Positions 1-5,518 of a DNA stretch of 6,009 nt are shown here, in pieces. A model generated the notes under the pieces. The model made no database searches and was not told the origin of the DNA. It saw only the letters and a program-made list of their open reading frames with translations. The translations under genes and the position numbers were made by a program. The stretch's first letter is position 1; each line of letters opens with the position of its first letter. This DNA comes from Clostridia bacterium (lineage in GTDB: Bacteria; Bacillota; Clostridia; Oscillospirales; Acutalibacteraceae): the NCBI GenBank assembly GCA_024404125.1, contig JAKSQL010000064.1:1-6009 (forward strand). Direction: 5' to 3'.

Positions 1-20
1 GTGTGCCGGTATTTTTTTAT
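1..20 (+). terminator. Right half of a probable intrinsic terminator cut by the window edge
   Basis: A GC-rich run (GTGTGCCGGTA, 1-11) is followed directly by seven T residues (12-18). This is the form of the descending arm and U-tract of a rho-independent terminator for a rightward gene lying off the left edge. The matching arm would be outside the window, so the hairpin cannot be confirmed. If real, it would sit convergently against the M50 protease gene that ends at 26, and might serve both directions. Confidence 0.35.
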
Positions 21-25
21 ACTGT

Positions 26-619
26 TTAATACCTCATCAAACAACAAAGCAGTAAATAGAGCCCCACAATAAACACCGAGATATTAAACGTTCCCGTAAA
101 AATAAGATATATACCAAGTACGAAAGCGGCTATGCTCATTATAAAGGTTATCAGTTTAACCGTAAAAACCGATTTATCAATGTCGTATTTTTTATTGAGC
201 AGTAATATAAGTACCGTACCGCCGTCAAGACCGAAAACGGGTAACATATTAAATACCGCCATAACGAGATTTAATAAAGCAAAGTTAAGTATTACTTTGT
301 TGCCGAAAAGAAAATAGTTGAGATAAAGGGTTGCAAAAAGCAACAAATTAACAAGCGGTCCTGAAACGGCGATAATCATATCGCCGTTTTTCTTTTTCGG
401 AAATCCTTTTATTATTTTAACGCTTGCAGGGATAAGTTTAACCGCTTTCGGCTCGCACCCTACTACCCACATAGTAAAAAGATGTCCGGTTTCGTGAATA
501 AAAGCGGCAAAGAGTGTAGGTATTACAAGTCCGGTACGGTCAAAAGCAAGCATTAGTGCTATTACCGCGCAAAACAAAAAAGATATGTATATTTCGGTAC
601 CGAAGAGTTTAAATTTCAT
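26..619 (-). CDS. SpoIVFB-like M50 (site-2) intramembrane zinc metalloprotease
   Basis: Complete 197-residue polytopic membrane protein. The zinc-binding motif HETGH is at residues 42-46 inside a hydrophobic segment. A second conserved block, NMLPVFGLDGG (124-134), supplies the third ligand Asp132, and SGPLVN (86-91) is the characteristic loop between them. Hydrophobic segments lie near 10-26, 31-54, 82-105, 109-128 and 153-190. This is the small SpoIVFB class without a PDZ domain. In Bacillus subtilis SpoIVFB cleaves pro-sigma-K in the mother cell; many Clostridia carry homologues, some with untested substrates. It overlaps the upstream 73-residue membrane protein by 11 bases, so the two are almost certainly co-transcribed and translationally coupled. 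That mirrors the spoIVFA-spoIVFB order. All metal ligands are present, so it should be active. The family call is firm; a sporulation role is inferred. It could instead be a general membrane-protein or anti-sigma protease. Confidence 0.9.
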   Translation of the reverse strand: MKFKLFGTEIYISFLFCAVIALMLAFDRTGLVIPTLFAAFIHETGHLFTMWVVGCEPKAVKLIPASVKIIKGFPKKKNGDMIIAVSGPLVNLLLFATLYLNYFLFGNKVILNFALLNLVMAVFNMLPVFGLDGGTVLILLLNKKYDIDKSVFTVKLITFIMSIAAFVLGIYLIFTGTFNISVFIVGLYLLLCCLMRY

Positions 620-830
620 TTTCCATATCCCTTATCACACTTTCAACAGTAGTATCTTTAAGCAAATTATCCTTATAGAATTTTTCAATTTTTTTGTATT
701 CGTCTTTAAATATAAATTTAGAAAGTATTACACCGAGCAAAATTAAGGTCACACAAATTATCTGTACTACCGATATTTTAAAAAGGAACTCTTTTTTTAC
801 TGTGATTTCGCCGTCTTTTATGTCTGCCAT
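609..830 (-). CDS. Small single-pass membrane protein, possible SpoIVFA-like partner without a peptidase domain
   Basis: This is a 73-residue protein with a charged N-terminus (1-18), one hydrophobic segment (about 19-37) and a short charged, probably helical tail (38-73). It starts at ATG 828-830 behind a good ribosome binding site, GAGGTG (plus-strand 839-844), eight bases upstream. It ends 11 bases inside the M50 protease gene, which implies translational coupling. In sporulating Firmicutes the gene immediately before spoIVFB encodes SpoIVFA, a single-pass protein with a C-terminal M23-like LytM domain that holds SpoIVFB in check. This product has the topology and position of the SpoIVFA N-terminus but stops before any M23 domain. 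The next gene begins at its stop, so there is no frameshifted remainder here. I recognise no sequence family with certainty; the SpoIVFA relation rests on context and topology. It could also be an unrelated membrane adaptor. Confidence 0.75.
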   Translation of the reverse strand: MADIKDGEITVKKEFLFKISVVQIICVTLILLGVILSKFIFKDEYKKIEKFYKDNLLKDTTVESVIRDMENEI

Positions 831-850
831 TTTAACGTCACCTCAAACTC

Positions 851-879
851 TTGTAAGAAGATAAAAAATGTGTTATACT
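851..879 (+). promoter_or_regulatory. Sigma-A type promoter with extended -10, upstream of mnmA
   Basis: The -35 TTGTAA (851-856) and -10 TATACT (874-879) are separated by exactly 17 bases, with an extended TG at 871-872. Transcription should start near 886, giving a leader of about 42 bases before the mnmA start codon. It faces away from the minus-strand membrane protein operon. Confidence 0.75.
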
Positions 880-902
880 CTAAATATATTATGAAAAGAC
901 AA
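872..902 (-). promoter_or_regulatory. Possible promoter for the membrane protein/M50 protease operon
   Basis: Reading leftwards, TTGTCT (plus-strand 897-902) is followed after 19 bases by TATAAC (plus-strand 872-877). The -10 is good but the spacing is long, so this is a weak call. The -10 overlaps, back to back, the -10 of the divergent mnmA promoter, so the two may compete. Confidence 0.3.
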
Positions 903-927
903 GGAATATGCAAAAGGCGGTGAATTT

Positions 928-1965
928 ATGAAAGTGGCGGTAGGTGTAAGCGGCGGGGTAGACTCGTCGGTTGCCGCGGCTCTTTTAAAAGAGCAAGGTT
1001 ATGAGGTTATGGGTATTACTCTTAAACTCTGCGGGGATAATGATTTTGACTGTAAAGATGCCGCATGCGTATGTGAAAAAATATCCGTCTTGCATAAATC
1101 GGTGGATTTTAAAAAAGAATTTGAGTATGCGGTTATAGAGAATTTTATCGAAGAATACGAGCGCGGAGCAACCCCTAACCCGTGTATAGTCTGCAATAAA
1201 AAAATCAAGTTCGGCAAAATGCTTGATTTTGCCAAAGAGAACGGTTGCGAAAAAATAGCGACGGGGCATTACGTTCGTACCGTACTTTCAAACGGCAGAA
1301 CTCTTTTGCTTAAAGCGAAAGATACGAATAAAGACCAAAGTTACGTGCTTTATTCATTAAGTCAAGAGCAGTTAAGCAAGAGCATTTTCCCGCTTGGTGA
1401 CCTTAAAAAAAGCGAGATAAGGGAGTACGCCCAAAAACTTGACCTTATTACCGCGCATAAGTCGGACAGTCAGGATATATGCTTTGTGCCTGACGGCGAC
1501 TATGCCGCGTTTATCACCCGTAAAACAGGCAAAGTTTACCGTGAGGGCGACTTTGTTTTACAAAACGGCGAGGTTATAGGCAGACATAACGGCATAATAA
1601 ATTATACCGTAGGTCAGCGAAAAGGTTTGGGCATAGCGTTAGGGCACCCCGTTTTCGTTCTTAACAAAAACATTGTAAGTAACACAGTAACGGTAGGCGG
1701 AGAAGAAAATTTATTTTACAAATACGTAAATGTTGAAAACGTAAACTATTTCCCGTTTGAAAAATTAAACGGAGATATAAAAGCGGCGGTAAAACTTCGT
1801 TATCGCCAAACAGAGCAACCTGCCGTTTTGCACCCGACAGACAGCGGTGTTACGGTAGAGTTTAACGATATGCAAAGAGCACCTTCAATAGGTCAGTCTG
1901 CCGTTTTCTATGATGGGGACACCGTAATAGGCGGCGGAATAATAAGCGGCGCATACAATTTATAA
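928..1965 (+). CDS. mnmA: tRNA-specific 2-thiouridylase MnmA
   Basis: Cytoplasmic enzyme that adenylates and thiolates C2 of the wobble uridine U34 in Lys, Glu and Gln tRNAs, receiving sulfur from a cysteine desulfurase directly or through a relay. The N-terminal PP-loop ATP pyrophosphatase signature SGGVDSS is at residues 8-14. TPNPCIVCNKKIKFG (82-96) holds the conserved Cys89, preceded by Cys86, and SDSQDICFV (179-187) holds the second active cysteine, Cys185. GHY (113-115) and KDQSYVL (135-141) are further family blocks. The C-terminal half has YTVGQRKGLGIA, then the beta-barrel ending in a VIGGGII block. At 345 residues it is near full family length (about 350-370) and looks intact. The ATG at 928 follows AAGGCGGTGA (914-923), close to the perfect anti-16S complement. 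It has its own promoter, and no convincing terminator lies before the next gene, so read-through is possible. Confidence 0.96.
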   Translation: MKVAVGVSGGVDSSVAAALLKEQGYEVMGITLKLCGDNDFDCKDAACVCEKISVLHKSVDFKKEFEYAVIENFIEEYERGATPNPCIVCNKKIKFGKMLDFAKENGCEKIATGHYVRTVLSNGRTLLLKAKDTNKDQSYVLYSLSQEQLSKSIFPLGDLKKSEIREYAQKLDLITAHKSDSQDICFVPDGDYAAFITRKTGKVYREGDFVLQNGEVIGRHNGIINYTVGQRKGLGIALGHPVFVLNKNIVSNTVTVGGEENLFYKYVNVENVNYFPFEKLNGDIKAAVKLRYRQTEQPAVLHPTDSGVTVEFNDMQRAPSIGQSAVFYDGDTVIGGGIISGAYNL

Positions 1966-1974
1966 AAAAAATTG

Positions 1975-2003
1975 TTTACTTTTTAATAATTTAATGTTAT
2001 AAT
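1975..2003 (+). promoter_or_regulatory. Sigma-A promoter with extended -10 for the SPKTG surface protein
   Basis: TTTACT (1975-1980) and a perfect TATAAT (1998-2003) are 17 bases apart, with an extended TG at 1995-1996. An alternative -35, TTGTTT at 1972-1977, would give a poor 20-base spacing. The start of transcription is expected near 2010, which rules out the GTG at 2008 as the translation start of the next gene. Confidence 0.75.
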
Positions 2004-2025
2004 ACTTGTGTATCAAAACTTTAAC

Positions 2026-2030
2026 GGAGG
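2026..2030 (+). promoter_or_regulatory. Ribosome binding site fixing the start at 2038
   Basis: GGAGG lies seven bases before the ATG at 2038. The codon that follows opens a classical signal peptide (MKK plus a hydrophobic run). This decides against the longer in-frame reading from GTG 2008, which would put extra residues ahead of the signal peptide and lies at or upstream of the predicted transcription start. Confidence 0.85.
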
Positions 2031-2037
2031 AATAAAA

Positions 2038-2565
2038 ATGAAAAAACTTTTTGCAGTAATTCTTTGTATTATAGCGGTATTCACTTTTTCTTTCGGTGCA
2101 TTTGCTGAAAGCAGCCCCCAAGCAGAAACGGTAATTCAGGTAACCATTTACAATGCAAATCCCACTTCGGGCGTATCGCAGGAAGGTAAAGCCGAAATTA
2201 TTCAGTCCGGTGACATAGTAGTTTGCAACGCAATTGGCGATAAAGGTACTTTTGACGGTTGGAGCATCTATAAAGTAGAAGTTCCCGAAGGCGCGAAAGA
2301 CCAAAAGATATCGGTAGCCGTTGAAGGCAAAGATTACGTTTTCGTAGAAGGCGGTTTTAAAGCACTTACCATTAAGGTTAATCCGTTTGTAAGTCTTATA
2401 ATCTGCGCTAACTATAACGGTTTGGTTACAGACCCCGCTACCGGCGAACTTAAAAAGCCGGATTCTCCCAAAACCGGCAACAATGCTCTTATGTTGGCAT
2501 CGGTTATGATGCTTGCATCTGCGGCGTTTGTATTTGCAAAAACAAATAAACTTTTCAGCAAATAA
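2038..2565 (+). CDS. Small secreted protein with C-terminal SPKTG sortase-type cell wall anchor
   Basis: This 175-residue protein, starting at ATG 2038, has three clear parts. Residues 1-23 are a Sec signal peptide (MKK, hydrophobic core, predicted cleavage after AFA). Residues 24-140 form an exported region rich in beta-prone alternation, with a FDGW turn at 72-75 and only two cysteines (63 and 123) that could form a disulfide. Residues 143-147 read SPKTG, followed by a hydrophobic helix (about 149-167) and a short lysine-containing tail, the layout of a sortase sorting signal. SPKTG matches the (S/P)PXTG motif described for Clostridioides difficile class B sortase rather than canonical LPXTG. 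The linker before it (TGELKKPD) is proline- and lysine-containing, typical of wall-spanning linkers. No sortase gene is in the window. The mature domain is not one I recognise. It has its own promoter and terminator, so it is probably monocistronic. Confidence 0.88.
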   Translation: MKKLFAVILCIIAVFTFSFGAFAESSPQAETVIQVTIYNANPTSGVSQEGKAEIIQSGDIVVCNAIGDKGTFDGWSIYKVEVPEGAKDQKISVAVEGKDYVFVEGGFKALTIKVNPFVSLIICANYNGLVTDPATGELKKPDSPKTGNNALMLASVMMLASAAFVFAKTNKLFSK

Positions 2566-2577
2566 TTAAATAAGCAT

Positions 2578-2622
2578 AAAAAAATTCCCGATACACTTTA
2601 AAGTGTATCGGGATTATTTTTT
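2578..2622. terminator. Bidirectional intrinsic terminator between convergent genes
   Basis: A perfect 28-base palindrome (2586-2613, centred on TTTAAA) has its GC pairs (CCCG/CGGG) at the base of the stem. On the right it is followed by ATTATTTTTT (2613-2622), giving a U-tract to rightward transcripts. On the left it is preceded by seven A residues (2578-2584), giving a U-tract to leftward transcripts. It ends both the SPKTG protein gene (stop 2565) and the EF-G-like gene (stop 2628). Confidence 0.93.
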
Positions 2623-2627
2623 GCCGC

Positions 2628-4637
2628 TTATTCGGTCTTGTTATCGGCTATTATCTTTTCTGCAAGGTTTGCGGGAACTTCCTCATATCTTGCAAATTCA
2701 AGTGTGAATGTGGCAGTACCCTGCGTTATTGAACGCATTGAGGTTGCAAAGTCAGCCATTTCGGCAATCGGCACTTCACCTACAACCTCTTGCAGTTTGT
2801 TGCTTTGAGGATTCATACCTATTATTCTGCCGCGGCGCTTGTTTATATCACCTATAACATCACCGAGCATCTCATCAGGAACCAATACCTTAAGTGTGCC
2901 AACCGGCTCAAGCAATACGGGGTTTGCATTTGATATACCCTCTTTAAAGGCAAGTGAAGCCGCGGTTTTAAATGCCATTTCCGAAGAGTCAACCGGATGA
3001 TAAGAGCCGTCTACCAAAGTGGCTTTTATACCTACCATCGGGAAGCCCGCCAAAACACCCTTTACAGTGCTTTCTTTCAGTCCCTTTTCTACCGCAGGGA
3101 AGAAGTTTTTGGGTACCGCTCCGCCGAATACTTTTTCTTCAAATACAAGCTCTTCGCTCTCGCACGGCTCAAATTCTATCCAAACGTCACCGAACTGACC
3201 GTGTCCGCCCGACTGTTTCTTATGTCTGCCCTGTGCCTTAACCGATTTCTTGATTGTTTCTCTGTATGCAATCTTCGGTGCTTTAAGTTCAACCTCTACA
3301 CCGAATTTTGATTTAAGTCTTGAAACTACAATATCTATATGTTGTTCGCCCATTGCCGATAATATGAGTTCCTTAGTAAGCGGGTCATTGTATACTTTAA
3401 GGGTTAAATCTTCTTCGCAAAGCCGCATAAGACCTGCGCTTATCTTTTCGTCATCACCCTTATTCTTAGGATAAACCGCTACCTGCAAGCATGGAAGCGG
3501 GAATTCTGCTTTTTGAGCACTTGCCTTACCCGTATCGGATAAAGTATCACCTGTAAGCGCACCCGAAAGTTTTGCAACGGACCCTATATCACCTGCCGAA
3601 ATCAAATCGGTATCTTCCTGCTTTCCGCCCTTCAAGAACATTACTTTTGATATACGTTCTTCAGAGCCGTCACGGTCATTTTTAAGTTTCATATCGGCGG
3701 TAATCTTGCCGGATAAAACCTTAAAGTATGAAAGTTTACCTACAAACGGGTCGGCAATGGTTTTAAATATGTAGGCGGCATTTTCACCGCTTGACTCAAA
3801 TCCCGCGTCTTTTGCAGACGGCATAATTTTGCAAACATAGTCACAAAGAAGCGGTATACCGTCTCCCGTTTGCTGAACGCCGCAGAATACGGGGCAAATG
3901 TCACCCGAAAGGACACCTTTTTTAAGACCGTCAATAAGTTCCTGCTCGGTAAATTCTTCGCCGCCGAAATACTTTTCCATAAGGGCTTCATCGGCACTTG
4001 CAACGGCTTCAAGCAACATATTCCTCATTTGCTCTATATCGTTGCTTACCGGCATTCTGAATTCCTTTTGGGTAATACCGTCAAACGAATACGCCTTATT
4101 TTCAATGAGGTTTACGTAGCATTTAACACTTTCTTCCTCAACGTAAGGTACAACAACGGGACATACAACCGCGCCGTAATTTGCAACAAGGGAGGATATT
4201 ACTCTGTAAAAATGTGCGTGTGAAGAATCAAGTTTGCCTATAAAGAAAGCAATACCTTTCTTTGCGTTCTTCGCCTTTTCAAACGCCTGTTTTGCGCCTA
4301 CCGTAAGACCTGATTTACCAGAAAGTGCAATTATTACACTGTCAGACGCGGATACCGCTTCGGTAACACCGCCCGCAAAATCGAACTGACCGGGCGCGTC
4401 TATTATGTTCATTTTTATTCCGTTTATTTCAAGTGCACAAACACTTGCGGATACGGAGGAAGCACGTTTTTTCTCTTCGGGGTCAAAATCAAATACCGAT
4501 GTACCGTCGGCAGATTTGCCTATTCTGTCACTCGCTTTTCCGTAGTATAAGAAGGCATCGGCAAGTGTGGTTTTGCCCGAGCCGCCGTGCCCTAAAATCG
4601 CAATGTTTTTAATTTGGTTTTCGTCGTAATGTTTCAA
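2628..4637 (-). CDS. EF-G-like translational GTPase (clostridial fusA paralogue type)
   Basis: This 669-residue protein has the full five-domain EF-G layout. Domain I has the P-loop GHGGSGKT (16-23), a switch II of DAPGQ (80-84) and a G4 motif of GKLD (134-137). Domain II is about 286-370. Domain III, about 382-455, has MGEQHIDIV (429-437). Domain IV has GRHKKQSGGHGQFGD (470-484) and the DGSYHPVDSSE block, and domain V is at the end. Canonical EF-G is about 690-700 residues. The motifs differ: RGITI of switch I is replaced by KRASS (57-61), the catalytic-type His of DTPGH by Gln84, and Asn of NKxD by Gly134. These, with the KKQSGGHGQFGDV block, fit the EF-G-like family found beside a separate true FusA in many Clostridia. 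Its exact role is unsettled. The start is TTG at 4635-4637 with ribosome site AAGGGAG; an in-frame TAA lies just upstream. It stands alone, without the ribosomal S12/S7/EF-Tu genes of the str operon. Confidence 0.92.
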   Translation of the reverse strand: MKHYDENQIKNIAILGHGGSGKTTLADAFLYYGKASDRIGKSADGTSVFDFDPEEKKRASSVSASVCALEINGIKMNIIDAPGQFDFAGGVTEAVSASDSVIIALSGKSGLTVGAKQAFEKAKNAKKGIAFFIGKLDSSHAHFYRVISSLVANYGAVVCPVVVPYVEEESVKCYVNLIENKAYSFDGITQKEFRMPVSNDIEQMRNMLLEAVASADEALMEKYFGGEEFTEQELIDGLKKGVLSGDICPVFCGVQQTGDGIPLLCDYVCKIMPSAKDAGFESSGENAAYIFKTIADPFVGKLSYFKVLSGKITADMKLKNDRDGSEERISKVMFLKGGKQEDTDLISAGDIGSVAKLSGALTGDTLSDTGKASAQKAEFPLPCLQVAVYPKNKGDDEKISAGLMRLCEEDLTLKVYNDPLTKELILSAMGEQHIDIVVSRLKSKFGVEVELKAPKIAYRETIKKSVKAQGRHKKQSGGHGQFGDVWIEFEPCESEELVFEEKVFGGAVPKNFFPAVEKGLKESTVKGVLAGFPMVGIKATLVDGSYHPVDSSEMAFKTAASLAFKEGISNANPVLLEPVGTLKVLVPDEMLGDVIGDINKRRGRIIGMNPQSNKLQEVVGEVPIAEMADFATSMRSITQGTATFTLEFARYEEVPANLAEKIIADNKTE

Positions 4638-4646
4638 GATGATACA

Positions 4647-4653
4647 CTCCCTT
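4647..4653 (-). promoter_or_regulatory. Ribosome binding site supporting the TTG start of the EF-G-like gene
   Basis: On the minus strand AAGGGAG precedes the TTG codon at 4637 by nine bases. The first residues after TTG (KHYDENQIKNIAILGHGG) match the expected N-terminus just before the P-loop. No ATG occurs in frame before the P-loop, and an in-frame TAA sits just upstream of this site, so TTG is the best start. Confidence 0.8.
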
Positions 4654-4655
4654 TA

Positions 4656-4670
4656 AAAGTTGCAAACTTT
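4656..4670. repeat. Short inverted repeat in the leader of the EF-G-like gene
   Basis: AAAGTT-GCA-AACTTT is a 6-base inverted repeat around three bases. It lies between the predicted transcription start (about 4678) and the ribosome binding site (4647-4653). It could be a small operator or a weak leader hairpin. It is A/T rich and short, so chance is a real alternative. Confidence 0.3.
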
Positions 4671-4684
4671 ATGTTTACAAAAAA

Positions 4685-4713
4685 AGTATATCATATATAT
4701 TTAGCAATTACAA
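4685..4713 (-). promoter_or_regulatory. Sigma-A promoter with extended -10 for the EF-G-like gene
   Basis: Read leftwards, TTGTAA (plus-strand 4708-4713) and TATACT (plus-strand 4685-4690) are 17 bases apart, with TG one base before the -10. This gives a leader of about 40 bases. The hexamers are identical to those of the mnmA promoter. From here to the next gene (4714-4912) the DNA is A/T-rich and holds only the weaker rightward promoter listed next; I see no small gene or RNA there. Confidence 0.75.
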
Positions 4714-4874
4714 CTAATATTTTTTTGAAAAATAAAAACTTTTTAGATAAAAGTCATAAATTGTAGAAAATATACAAAGGCAGGATAAAATATACATTCA
4801 ATATGATATAAACGGTAACATTATTGAAACCGAAAGTAACAGAATTGTTGCTGCATTTTTTATGATTTTGAGTA

Positions 4875-4880
4875 TATAAT
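4875..4880 (+). promoter_or_regulatory. -10 element for the secreted protein gene at 4913
   Basis: A perfect TATAAT lies 32 bases before the start codon, giving a short leader starting near 4887. No good -35 sits at 17 bases; CTGCAT (4851-4856, 18-base spacing) is poor. Either the promoter is weak or activator-dependent, or it uses another sigma factor. Confidence 0.5.
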
Positions 4881-4900
4881 GATTACAGTAAAAAGGAAGC

Positions 4901-4906
4901 GAGGTG
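4901..4906 (+). promoter_or_regulatory. Ribosome binding site fixing the start at 4913
   Basis: GAGGTG (4901-4906) is six bases before ATG 4913. The GTG inside this site (4904-4906) is in frame and would add three residues, but it is part of the ribosome binding site itself, so ATG 4913 is the likely start. Confidence 0.85.
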
Positions 4907-4912
4907 ACAGTT

Positions 4913-5473
4913 ATGATAAAAAAGGTATCGTTAACCGTTTTAGCGGCGGTTATAGTTATTGCAAGTATATGCTTTGCATTTCCCGCCTTTGCTAACAGTA
5001 CCGAAACTGCGGAGTCAGAAAAAGTAACTGTTACCGGGCAAGGCGAAAAACTGCTTGGTATGTTAAACCGCAGTTTTGTTTATAACGGCACTTTTGATAA
5101 TCCCGAAGAAACGGTAAACGAGAGCATAATAGCATTGCTTGACCTTACGGAAGATGAGTTTATCGAAGAAAGTACAGTTGCGGATTTTATATACAATATG
5201 TACGGCAAAAAGAATATCGACTTTAGCACACTTAACACCGATTTTCCGAAAAAAGAGGGCTTTGTTTATATTATTCCGCGCGGATACACCGTATATGAAC
5301 ACTCACTTAAGAGTGTCACTGAAAATACTGACGGCACACTTACTGTAGTTACAAATGTAGATATCTTAACGCACGATGGCGGCGAATTTACCGCAGAGTG
5401 TGTATCGGTATTTAAGGAAAATAAGGATTCAGCTTACGGCTATAACATTTTAAGTTCAGATATTCAAGAATAA
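4913..5473 (+). CDS. Secreted protein of unknown function
   Basis: From ATG 4913 this is a 186-residue protein. Residues 1-27 form a Sec signal peptide (IKK, long hydrophobic core, predicted cut after AFA). The single cysteine near its end (Cys20, context ASIC) does not make a convincing lipobox, so a soluble or wall-associated product is more likely than a lipoprotein. The mature part (28-186) is acidic and begins with a Ser/Thr/Glu-rich stretch. A helical half follows, with TVNESIIALLDL and VADFIYNMYG, then a beta-rich half with EGFVYIIPRGYTVYEH, GTLTVVTNVDI and SAYGYNILSSDI. That helix-then-sheet order would suit a compact single domain, but I do not recognise the family and assign no function. 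It stands alone between its own promoter region and a strong terminator. A hypothetical exported protein is the safe label. Confidence 0.85.
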   Translation: MIKKVSLTVLAAVIVIASICFAFPAFANSTETAESEKVTVTGQGEKLLGMLNRSFVYNGTFDNPEETVNESIIALLDLTEDEFIEESTVADFIYNMYGKKNIDFSTLNTDFPKKEGFVYIIPRGYTVYEHSLKSVTENTDGTLTVVTNVDILTHDGGEFTAECVSVFKENKDSAYGYNILSSDIQE

Positions 5474-5477
5474 AACG

Positions 5478-5518
5478 GCGACGGATACAGTGAAGTATCC
5501 GTCGCTTTTTTATTTTTT
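5478..5518 (+). terminator. Intrinsic terminator of the secreted protein gene
   Basis: An 11-base-pair perfect stem (GCGACGGATAC, 5478-5488, with GTATCCGTCGC, 5495-5505) closes a six-base loop AGTGAA. It is followed by TTTTTTATTTTTT. It starts five bases after the stop codon. The convergent XRE gene ends at 5510 inside the T-tract, so leftward transcripts also meet the hairpin, with only a short T run (TTTTA) beyond it. Confidence 0.95.

Noticed and set aside
985..1269. Leftward open frames opposite mnmA
   Set aside because: They lie entirely within the well-conserved mnmA frame, lack ribosome sites and show no plausible protein character.
1955..1975. Inverted repeat ACAATTT...AAATTGT just after mnmA as a terminator
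   Set aside because: The seven-base stem has a single GC pair and overlaps the next gene's promoter; it is too weak to call an intrinsic terminator.
2008..2037. Longer N-terminus of the SPKTG protein from GTG 2008
   Set aside because: The GTG lies at or before the predicted transcription start and has no ribosome site; ATG 2038 follows GGAGG and begins a classical signal peptide.
2972..3474. Rightward open frames opposite the EF-G-like gene
   Set aside because: Their translations look like shadows (no recognisable domains, Ser/Arg/Phe-rich low-quality sequence), and the minus-strand frame is a clear conserved GTPase.
4714..4912. Small gene or riboswitch in the divergent intergenic region
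   Set aside because: No open frame with a ribosome site and no GC-rich paired structure or terminator-like hairpin was found; only A/T-rich promoter-like DNA is visible.
4961..4975. Lipobox in the secreted protein at 4913
   Set aside because: The cysteine context ASIC at residue 20 lacks the Gly/Ala before Cys, and a good AFA signal peptidase I site follows at residue 27.
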